DNA of 5,032 nucleotides from Nocardioidaceae bacterium (lineage in GTDB: Bacteria > Actinomycetota > Actinomycetes > Propionibacteriales > Nocardioidaceae). The first letter of the stretch is position 1; each line of letters opens with the position of its first letter. The position numbers and the translations under genes were made by a program. The stretch lies in the NCBI GenBank assembly GCA_013696015.1, contig JACCZI010000094.1, positions 1 through 5,032 on the forward strand, read 5' to 3'. Below are positions 1 to 5,032 of the stretch, in pieces. The notes below the pieces were generated by a model that saw only the letters and a list, made by a program, of their open reading frames with translations, made no database searches and had not been told where the DNA came from.

Positions 1-873
1 CCGGCAGCCAGCGGGAGCGACTTGTCCGGGATGTCGTTCACGGTGGGCTCCAAGGAGTTCACCGAGCAGCTCGTCATGGGCCAGATCACCTTGATGGCGC
101 TGGAGAATGCCGGCGCCGAGGTCACAGATGAAACCGGCATCACGGGCACGGCGAACGTACGCAAGGCGCTCGAAGCTGGCCAGATCGACATGTACTGGGA
201 GTACACCGGAACCGGGTTCGGCGAGATCCTGGGCAACGAGATCACCGAGGCGCCCACGGACCAGCAGGAGATGTTCGACGCCGTCGCGAAGCAAGACCTG
301 GCAGAGAACAACATCCAGTGGACGGCATTGGCGCCGGTGAACAACACCTACGCTCTCGCGACCACAGCCAGCGCATCGGAGGAGTTCCAGGTCACCACTC
401 TGTCTGACTACGCCGGCCTGGTGGCCAGCGACCCAGATGGCGCCTCGTTGTGCGCGGCCTCCGAGTTCATCAACCGCAGCGACGGGTTACCAGGGGTCGC
501 GGAGGCGTACGGCTTCGATCCGGCGGAAGTGCCGACCACGGAGGTGGACCTGAGCCTCGTCTTCACCGAGGTTCCCTCGGGTGGCTCGTGCAACTTCGGT
601 GAGGTGTTCGCCACCGATGGACGCATCCCCGCCAACGAAATGGTCGTCCTCGAGGACGACAAGGCCTTTTTCCCGATCTATAACCTCGCACTGACCGTCC
701 CCAAGGACGTCTACGACCCCAATGCCGAGGCGCTGGACGCCATCTTCGGTCCGATCGCCGAGGCGCTGGACACCCAGACGCTGCAGGGACTCAACGCCCA
801 GGTGGACGTAGACGGGTTGCTCCCCGAGGAAGTCGCCCAGGCGTGGCTCGAGGAGAACGGCTTCATCGGCTGA
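1..873 (+). CDS. Glycine betaine/choline-type ABC transporter substrate-binding protein, 5'-truncated by window edge
   Basis: This is the mature part of an OpuAC/OsmF/ProX-like periplasmic-type binding protein, which delivers quaternary ammonium compounds (glycine betaine, choline, carnitine or similar) to an ABC permease. The frame is open to base 1. The TTG at 22 and ATG at 31 are therefore unlikely to be the true start, and the signal peptide lies upstream of the window. The first visible residues (PAASGSD) resemble the flexible linker after a lipoprotein cysteine, so a lipoprotein is inferred but not seen. Family features, counted from base 1, are VGSKEFTEQ near residue 15, GTANVRKAL near 49, the WEYTGTGF block near 66, the EFINRSDG block near 154, ATDGRIP near 204, DDKAFFPIY near 219 and the C-terminal LN..VD..G..PE.VA.AWL pattern. 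Two cysteines (about 151 and 197) could form a disulfide. The protein stops at 871-873 after FIG. Its permease and ATPase genes are presumably upstream. The exact ligand cannot be read from the sequence. Confidence 0.9.
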   Translation, partial: PAASGSDLSGMSFTVGSKEFTEQLVMGQITLMALENAGAEVTDETGITGTANVRKALEAGQIDMYWEYTGTGFGEILGNEITEAPTDQQEMFDAVAKQDLAENNIQWTALAPVNNTYALATTASASEEFQVTTLSDYAGLVASDPDGASLCAASEFINRSDGLPGVAEAYGFDPAEVPTTEVDLSLVFTEVPSGGSCNFGEVFATDGRIPANEMVVLEDDKAFFPIYNLALTVPKDVYDPNAEALDAIFGPIAEALDTQTLQGLNAQVDVDGLLPEEVAQAWLEENGFIG

Positions 874-886
874 CCGCGTAAGCGGA

Positions 887-921
887 CGCTCCGGCTCTCG
901 CTCATCCCGAGGGCCGGAGCG
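887..921 (+). terminator. Strong intergenic hairpin, possible terminator or attenuator
   Basis: Bases 887-900 pair with 908-921 over 14 positions, with one T-G wobble (896/912), around a 7-nt loop at 901-907. The outer nine pairs, CGCTCCGGC with GCCGGAGCG, are perfect. It starts 13 nt after the stop of the binding-protein gene, and no T-run follows (the next bases are CCTCGTCGAAAGG). It is therefore not a classic intrinsic terminator, although U-less hairpins are often found at gene ends in high-GC actinobacteria. A small CCGC-GTAA-GCGG hairpin at 874-885 precedes it. It ends only 21 nt before the next ATG, so it could also limit readthrough into the hydrolase gene or protect the 3' end of the upstream mRNA. 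Confidence 0.55.
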
Positions 922-928
922 CCTCGTC

Positions 929-934
929 GAAAGG
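929..934 (+). promoter_or_regulatory. Ribosome binding site of the nitrilase-family gene
   Basis: GAAAGG lies 8 nt before the ATG at 943 and supports that start. It sits just downstream of the 887-921 hairpin, so the hairpin leaves the site free. No convincing -35/-10 promoter is visible in the 69-nt gap. Confidence 0.6.
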
Positions 935-942
935 CTCGAAAC

Positions 943-1791
943 ATGCGGATCACGCTCGCGCAGGTCGATTCTCGGCTCGGCGACATAGACGCCAATCTGG
1001 AGCGGGCCCATGAAGCGGTCGCAGCCGCGGTCGAGGAATCCACCGACCTGGTGGTCTTCCCGGAGCTGCACCTGTCCGGCTACTCCATCGGTGACGTCGA
1101 CCCCGACCTTTCGATGCGCCCGGACGATCCCCGGATCGAGAAGCTGGCCCGGCACGCCGGGTCGGCTGGCCTCCTGGTCGGCTTCGTCGACTCCGGACCG
1201 GAAGGGCCGCACACCTACAACAGCATGGCCGTGTACCAGGACGGCCGCCTAGTCCATGTCCACCGCAAGCTCTACCTGCCGGCGTACGCCCCCTTCGAGG
1301 AGCGCAACCACTTCACGCCCGGGCCGACGATGCGGGCGTTCCCAGTCGACCCGGACACTCGAATGGCGGTGCTGCTGTGCAATGACGCCTGGCAGCCTCA
1401 GCTGGCGTTCCTGGCCACCCAGGACGGGGCGAGGGTGCTGCTGGTGCCGGCAGCCAGCGCGCAAAGTCACTTCCCCGAGCACTACGACTCGCACGAGTAC
1501 TGGCACGACATCACCCACTTCTACGGCCGGATGTTCCAGGTGTACGTCGTGTTCGTGAACCGGGTAGGCACCGAAGGAGTGCTGCGGTTCTGGGGTGGCT
1601 CACACGTCATCGACCCATGGGGCAACGTCGTCGCCGAGGCACGGCAGGACGAGGAGCAGCTGCTCACCGTGGACATCGACCTGGCGGAGGTGCGTCGCCG
1701 GCGGCGCCAGGTGCCGCTGGTCAAGGAGGCGCGCCTCGGGCTGCTGCAACGCGAGGTCGGCCGGCTCCTGGAAGAGGGCGGCGACCTGTAG
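943..1791 (+). CDS. Carbon-nitrogen hydrolase, nitrilase superfamily, substrate unknown
   Basis: A 282-residue single-domain enzyme of the nitrilase superfamily, which cleaves (or occasionally forms) non-peptide C-N bonds through a Glu-Lys-Cys triad. The whole triad is visible: Glu41 in FPELHLSGY, Lys109 in HRKLYLP and the nucleophile Cys146 in LLCNDAW. The conserved second glutamate lies in the FEERNHF segment (Glu119/120). The N-terminal MRITLAQ strand and the late VNRVG...GGSHVIDPWGNVVA block are also typical. The overall look resembles the glutaminase domain of NAD+ synthetases and related amidases, but there is no synthetase domain. Asn follows the catalytic cysteine where many relatives have Glu or Tyr. 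No signal peptide or membrane segment is seen, so it is cytoplasmic. The C-terminal tail is very basic and then acidic (RRRRRQ near 251, EEGGDL at the end). It is followed 13 nt later by pabAB and probably shares its transcript. Amidase, N-carbamoyl hydrolase or glutaminase are all possible. Confidence 0.9.
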   Translation: MRITLAQVDSRLGDIDANLERAHEAVAAAVEESTDLVVFPELHLSGYSIGDVDPDLSMRPDDPRIEKLARHAGSAGLLVGFVDSGPEGPHTYNSMAVYQDGRLVHVHRKLYLPAYAPFEERNHFTPGPTMRAFPVDPDTRMAVLLCNDAWQPQLAFLATQDGARVLLVPAASAQSHFPEHYDSHEYWHDITHFYGRMFQVYVVFVNRVGTEGVLRFWGGSHVIDPWGNVVAEARQDEEQLLTVDIDLAEVRRRRRQVPLVKEARLGLLQREVGRLLEEGGDL

Positions 1792-1795
1792 GTGA
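1790..1795 (+). promoter_or_regulatory. Ribosome binding site of pabAB overlapping the upstream stop codon
   Basis: AGGTGA begins inside the TAG stop (1789-1791) of the hydrolase gene and lies 9 nt before the ATG at 1805. Terminating ribosomes would release on top of this site, which suggests translational coupling and supports the chosen start. Confidence 0.55.
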
Positions 1796-1804
1796 CTGGG
1801 CCGG

Positions 1805-3979
1805 ATGCGCACGCTGATCATCGATAACTACGACTCGTTCACGTTCAACCTGTTCCACTATCTCGCCGAGGTGACCGGCGTGAGGCCGGTGGTTATCCGC
1901 AATGACGAGCCGGGGTGGACGTCGGCCGACCTGCTGGGGTTCGACAACGTCGTGATCTCACCGGGTCCCGGTCGCCCCGATCGGCCCGCTGACTTCGGAG
2001 TGTGCGCGGACGTCATCCGCGAGGGCTCCCGACCGTTGCTCGGGGTGTGCCTGGGTCATCAGGGGATCTGCTCGGTGTTCGGCGCCCGGATCGAGCGGGC
2101 ACCCGAGCCCGTTCACGGCCGGCAGTCGCCGGTGCTCCATGAGCAGGTCGACATCCTCGCCGGGCTGCCGTCGCCTTTCGCCGCGGTGCGCTACCACTCA
2201 CTGATGGCCACCCGGCTGACCAAGGAGCTCGAAGCGATCGGCTGGACACCGGACGGTGTCCTGATGGCCGTGCGACACCGACGCCGCCCGCTGTGGGGGG
2301 TCCAGTTCCATCCCGAGTCGATCTGCACCGCACACGGCCACCGCATCCTGGCCAACTTCGTCGACCTCACCCGCCGGTGGCGCTCCGAGCACGAGCACTC
2401 CCCCCGGCGCCACACAACCCACGCAATTGGCGGGAAGGTGACGCCGACGCCCCCGCCGCAGGTCAGGTTCCCGCCAATTGCGCGGCGACACCTGCGGGTG
2501 CTGCACCGCTCGCTCCCTCTCGACCTCCCTGCCGAGGTCGTGTTCGACGCCCTTTATAAGGACTCCGAGCACTCCTTCTGGTTGGACAGCGGCCACTCGG
2601 ACACCGACAACGGCCGGTTCTCCTTCATGGGCGACGCCGCAGGACCGCTGGCCCGCCTCGCCACAGCCGACGTCGCGGCGGGGCAGGTCACCGTCCGGTC
2701 CGCGACGGGCGTCGAGCTGGTCGACGGTTCCTTCTTCGAGTGGATCGACGCCGACCTGGCGGCACATCAGGTGGTGCCCCCTGACCTGCCCTTCGACTTC
2801 GCGCTCGGCTGGGTCGGTTATCTCGGCTACGAGCTCAAGGCACACTGCGGAGGCTCCCGCGCTCACCGCTCCCCTCATCCCGACGCCGCCATGCTGTTCG
2901 TCGATCGCGCCATCGCGTTCGACCACATCGCCAGGGTCATCCACCTGCTGGCGCTGAGCGAGGACGATGACGAGGAGTCACAGCCGTGGTTGACAGCGAC
3001 GGCAGCTGCGCTCCAGCGGCTTGCCGCGCAACCCCGCCCGCCCGACCCCGAACCGGTCGGGAGCAACCAGGTCGGGCCGTTGACGCTACGACTCGACCGC
3101 AGTCGCTACCTCGAGCTGATCTCGACCTGCCAGGAGCAGATAGCGGCCGGTGAGACGTACGAGGTCTGCCTGACCAACCTGGTCGAGGCGGAGGCCGAGC
3201 TGGACCCCTGGAACACCTACCGGCTGCTGCGCCGCGAGAATCCGGCACCGTATGGCGCCTTCCTCCGGCTCGACACGCTCTCGGTGCTGGGCAGCTCGCC
3301 GGAACGGTTCCTGCGGGTGACCGCCGACGGTCGCGTCGAGTCGAAGCCGATCAAGGGGACTCGACCTCGCGGCGGGTCACCGGTCGAGGACGAGTGGCTG
3401 CGACTCGACCTCGGTGCCAGCGAGAAGGACCGCGCGGAGAACCTCATGATCGTCGATCTGGTCCGCCATGACCTGGGGACCTGCGCCGAGGTCGGTTCGG
3501 TGCGGGTCGAGCGGCTGTTCGACGTCGAGAGCTACGCCACGGTGCATCAGCTGGTCAGCACGATCTCGGCGCAGCTGCGGTCCGAGCTGTCGGCCGTGGC
3601 CTGCATCCGAGCGTCGTTCCCCGGCGGATCGATGACCGGGGCGCCGAAGGTACGCACCATGGCGATCATCGACGAGCTCGAGGCCGGCCCGAGAGGGGTC
3701 TACTCCGGCGCCCTGGGCTACTTCTCGCTGTCCGGCGCAGCCGACTTCAGCATGGTGATCCGCACCCTGGTTCTGACACCCACACTGGTAGAGTTCGGGG
3801 TCGGCGGTGCCATCATCGCGCTGTCCGACCCCGCTGCCGAGCTCGGCGAGCTGGCGGTGAAGGCCACGCCAATCGTTCGTCTGTTGGGCAAATCGTGCCT
3901 TCCCGGGATCGTCAGCGAGGTCGCCACGGTTACAGGTGCACCGTGCGGAAAGCCGCCTCGTACAGAAAGGCCGTCGTGA
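1805..3979 (+). CDS. pabAB: Fused aminodeoxychorismate synthase (PabA glutaminase + PabB synthase)
   Basis: A 724-residue bifunctional enzyme. The N-terminal class I glutamine amidotransferase releases ammonia from glutamine. The C-terminal part uses it to turn chorismate into 4-amino-4-deoxychorismate, the precursor of 4-aminobenzoate for folate (a lyase, PabC, is needed and is not in this window). The amidotransferase covers about residues 1-190, with SPGPG at 52-56, nucleophile Cys82 in GVCLGHQ, and His169/Glu171 in QFHPES. A proline-rich linker (about 193-232) joins it to the PabB N-terminal region (FWLDS, GRFSFMGD, GWVGYLGYELK) and the chorismate-binding domain (about 430-697). That domain shows PIKGTRPRG at 515-523, FPGGSMTGAPK at 605-615 and YSGALGYFS. 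Lys517 in PIKGT marks aminodeoxychorismate synthase; anthranilate synthases have Ala there. Some actinomycetes use such fusions for antibiotic-linked 4-aminobenzoate, but nothing here shows a cluster. About 26 residues beyond the last conserved block form a tail of no recognised function. The stop overlaps korA by 4 nt. Confidence 0.95.
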   Translation: MRTLIIDNYDSFTFNLFHYLAEVTGVRPVVIRNDEPGWTSADLLGFDNVVISPGPGRPDRPADFGVCADVIREGSRPLLGVCLGHQGICSVFGARIERAPEPVHGRQSPVLHEQVDILAGLPSPFAAVRYHSLMATRLTKELEAIGWTPDGVLMAVRHRRRPLWGVQFHPESICTAHGHRILANFVDLTRRWRSEHEHSPRRHTTHAIGGKVTPTPPPQVRFPPIARRHLRVLHRSLPLDLPAEVVFDALYKDSEHSFWLDSGHSDTDNGRFSFMGDAAGPLARLATADVAAGQVTVRSATGVELVDGSFFEWIDADLAAHQVVPPDLPFDFALGWVGYLGYELKAHCGGSRAHRSPHPDAAMLFVDRAIAFDHIARVIHLLALSEDDDEESQPWLTATAAALQRLAAQPRPPDPEPVGSNQVGPLTLRLDRSRYLELISTCQEQIAAGETYEVCLTNLVEAEAELDPWNTYRLLRRENPAPYGAFLRLDTLSVLGSSPERFLRVTADGRVESKPIKGTRPRGGSPVEDEWLRLDLGASEKDRAENLMIVDLVRHDLGTCAEVGSVRVERLFDVESYATVHQLVSTISAQLRSELSAVACIRASFPGGSMTGAPKVRTMAIIDELEAGPRGVYSGALGYFSLSGAADFSMVIRTLVLTPTLVEFGVGGAIIALSDPAAELGELAVKATPIVRLLGKSCLPGIVSEVATVTGAPCGKPPRTERPS
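2422..2482. repeat. 61-bp palindromic element inside the PabA-PabB linker
   Basis: CGCAATTGGCGGGAA at 2422-2436 is the exact reverse complement of TTCCCGCCAATTGCG at 2468-2482. The arms extend inward to 2422-2442 and 2462-2482 with 19 of 21 positions complementary, leaving a 19-nt C/G-rich loop at 2443-2461. The element is translated in frame as residues 207-227 of PabAB, a Gly/Pro-rich stretch lying between the two catalytic domains. The AATT core stands out against the GC-rich surroundings. Only one copy lies in this window. It may be a short dispersed palindromic repeat that inserted in frame, a relic of an intergenic hairpin from before the fusion, or an mRNA structure that pauses translation between domains. 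The palindrome is certain; its nature is inference. Confidence 0.75.
3964..3970 (+). promoter_or_regulatory. Ribosome binding site of korA, inside the end of pabAB
   Basis: AGAAAGG lies 5 nt before the GTG at 3976. That GTG overlaps the pabAB TGA (3977-3979) in a GTGA arrangement. Site and overlap together favour GTG 3976 over the later in-frame GTG at 4006, and point to translational coupling of korA to pabAB. Confidence 0.65.
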
Positions 3980-5032
3980 CCAAGCAGGTCCAGCAGCTCG
4001 CCCGGGTGATCATCCGCTTCGCCGGCGACTCCGGCGACGGGATGCAGCTGACCGGTGACCGTTTCACCGCGGAGACTGCGGCGTTCGGCAACGACCTGTC
4101 GACGCTGCCCGACTTCCCCGCCGAGATCCGCGCCCCCGCCGGCACCCTGCACGGAGTGTCAAGCTTCCAGGTCCACTTCGCCGACCACGACATTCTTACG
4201 CCGGGCGACGCACCCGACGTGCTGATCGCGATGAACCCCGCGGCGCTGCTGGCCAACGTCGCCGACCTGCGCCCCGGCGCAACGATCATCGTCGACACAC
4301 ACGACTTCGGGTCACGCAACCTGACCCGCGCCGGGTACGCCGAGAACCCCCTCGAGAACGACACGCTCGAGGCGTACCAGGTGCACGCCGTCGACCTCAC
4401 AGCGCTCACCGTCGAGGCGGTCAAGCACTTCGGCTTGTCCCGCAAGGATGCCGCCCGGGCCAAGAACATGTTCGCGCTCGGTCTGCTGACCTGGATGTAC
4501 GGCCGCCCGACCGCGCCGACCCTTGATTTCTTGGCAACCCGGTTCGCCGCCGAGGCGGACCTGCGCGACGCGAACATCACCGCGTTCCGGACTGGGTGGA
4601 ACTTCGGCGAGACGACCGAGGCGTTCGCGGTCTCGTACGAGATCAAGCCGGCCCGGATGCCTGTCGGTCGGTACCGCAACGTGACCGGCAACCTCGCGCT
4701 GGCGTACGGCATCATCGCCGCCGGCCAGCAGTCGGGGCTGCCGGTGTTCCTCGGCTCGTACCCGATCACTCCCGCCTCGGACATCCTGCACGAGCTAGCG
4801 AAACACAAACGTTTCGGCGTGACGACGTTCCAGGCCGAGGATGAGATCGCCGGTGTGGGCGCGGCTCTCGGCGCGGCCTTCGGTGGCGCCTTGGGCGTGA
4901 CCACCACGTCCGGCCCCGGCCTGGCGCTCAAGAGCGAGACGATCGGGCTCGCAGTGATGCTCGAGCTGCCGCTGCTGGTCTGCGACATCCAGCGCGGCGG
5001 TCCGTCCACCGGGTTGCCGACCAGGACAGAGC
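3976..5032 (+). CDS. korA: 2-oxoacid:ferredoxin oxidoreductase alpha subunit (KorA type, gamma-alpha fusion), 3'-truncated by window edge
   Basis: The first 352 codons of the large subunit of a CoA-dependent 2-oxoacid:ferredoxin oxidoreductase, most like 2-oxoglutarate:ferredoxin oxidoreductase (2-oxoglutarate + CoA to succinyl-CoA + CO2, reducing ferredoxin). The frame is open to the right edge; family members are roughly 600 residues, so about half is present. The gamma domain comes first (about 1-190), with the glycine-rich FAGDSGDGMQLTGD segment at 15-28, LPDFPAEIRAPAGT at 44-57 and AMNPAAL at 85-91. The alpha (pyrimidine-binding) domain follows from about 235, with GSYPITPASD at 260-269, QAEDEI at 286-291, TSGPG at 311-315 and QRGGPSTGLPTRTE at 339-352. 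By family analogy, YPITP and Arg340 bind the substrate, and a glutamate of QAEDEI may contact the thiamine cofactor; this is inferred. The partner korB, carrying the diphosphate-binding domain and Fe-S site, should lie just downstream. The start is GTG, with a 4-nt overlap with pabAB. The 2-oxoacid preference is not proven by the sequence. Confidence 0.93.
   Translation, partial: MTKQVQQLARVIIRFAGDSGDGMQLTGDRFTAETAAFGNDLSTLPDFPAEIRAPAGTLHGVSSFQVHFADHDILTPGDAPDVLIAMNPAALLANVADLRPGATIIVDTHDFGSRNLTRAGYAENPLENDTLEAYQVHAVDLTALTVEAVKHFGLSRKDAARAKNMFALGLLTWMYGRPTAPTLDFLATRFAAEADLRDANITAFRTGWNFGETTEAFAVSYEIKPARMPVGRYRNVTGNLALAYGIIAAGQQSGLPVFLGSYPITPASDILHELAKHKRFGVTTFQAEDEIAGVGAALGAAFGGALGVTTTSGPGLALKSETIGLAVMLELPLLVCDIQRGGPSTGLPTRTE

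Noticed and set aside
22..24. TTG at 22 (or ATG at 31) as start of the binding-protein gene
   Set aside because: The frame is open upstream to base 1, no ribosome binding site is properly spaced, and an exported binding protein needs a signal peptide that would be missing from these starts.
487..1212. A 241-codon minus-strand open frame across the intergenic gap before the hydrolase gene
   Set aside because: It runs antisense to two well-supported genes and across the hairpin, with biased composition and no domain.
1447..1459. CCGGCAGCCAGCG occurs both at 1-13 and at 1447-1459
   Set aside because: Both copies lie in coding sequence for Pro-Ala-Ala-Ser in high-GC DNA. A 13-base match with no extension is best explained by codon bias.
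2521..2540. CGACCTC / GAGGTCG hairpin with a 6-nt loop in pabAB
   Set aside because: A 7-bp stem inside conserved coding sequence is common by chance at this GC content, and it has no link to a gene boundary.
2198..2944. A 248-codon minus-strand open frame across the PabAB linker
   Set aside because: It overlaps both catalytic domains of PabAB antisense and shows no family motif. Its RNWRE-like and PANC-like peptides merely mirror the palindrome.
1805..3979. Anthranilate synthase (TrpE-TrpG) as an alternative identity
   Set aside because: The synthase domain carries PIKGT with Lys517, typical of aminodeoxychorismate synthase, and the glutaminase comes first. Fused anthranilate or phenazine-type enzymes usually have the synthase first and Ala in this motif.
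3930..5009. A 359-codon open frame on the minus strand opposite korA
   Set aside because: The plus strand encodes uninterrupted KorA family motifs over the same bases. The antisense frame is serine/alanine/arginine-rich with no recognisable domain, as expected for a shadow in GC-rich DNA.

Overview
The window looks like high-GC chromosomal DNA, most likely from an actinobacterium. The evidence is strong G/C preference at third codon positions, GTG/TTG start codons, tight plus-strand gene packing, a fused PabA-PabB enzyme of the kind known from actinomycetes, and a KorA-type 2-oxoacid:ferredoxin oxidoreductase subunit. A genus cannot be assigned from this sequence alone. All four genes lie on the plus strand. 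I see no tRNA, rRNA, CRISPR array, transposase or attachment site.

Layout: (1) 1-873 is the 3' part of an OpuAC/OsmF-type quaternary-ammonium (glycine betaine/choline-like) substrate-binding protein, cut by the left window edge. (2) 874-942 is a 69-nt gap holding a strong 14-bp hairpin (887-921) and the ribosome binding site of the next gene. (3) 943-1791 is a stand-alone carbon-nitrogen hydrolase of the nitrilase superfamily with an intact Glu-Lys-Cys triad and unknown substrate. (4) 1805-3979 is a fused aminodeoxychorismate synthase (PabA glutaminase + PabB), which makes the precursor of 4-aminobenzoate for folate. (5) 3976 to the right edge is the N-terminal half of korA, the fused gamma/alpha subunit of a 2-oxoacid (probably 2-oxoglutarate):ferredoxin oxidoreductase. 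It overlaps the previous stop by 4 nt and is open to the window end.

The last three genes look like one transcription unit: spacing is 13 nt and then -4 nt, and each start has its own Shine-Dalgarno-like sequence. The binding-protein gene probably ends an upstream transporter operon, with the hairpin at 887-921 as the likely boundary or attenuation point. The hydrolase, PabAB and KorA do not form an obvious single pathway, so their co-transcription is the main contextual puzzle.

The most unusual DNA feature is a 61-bp palindromic element (2422-2482; 15-bp perfect arms, 19 of 21 bp when extended). It sits exactly in the linker between the glutaminase and synthase domains of PabAB and is translated as a proline-rich stretch. 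It may be an inserted short palindromic repeat or a relic of the junction between once-separate genes. I do not see a clearly new multi-gene system in this window.
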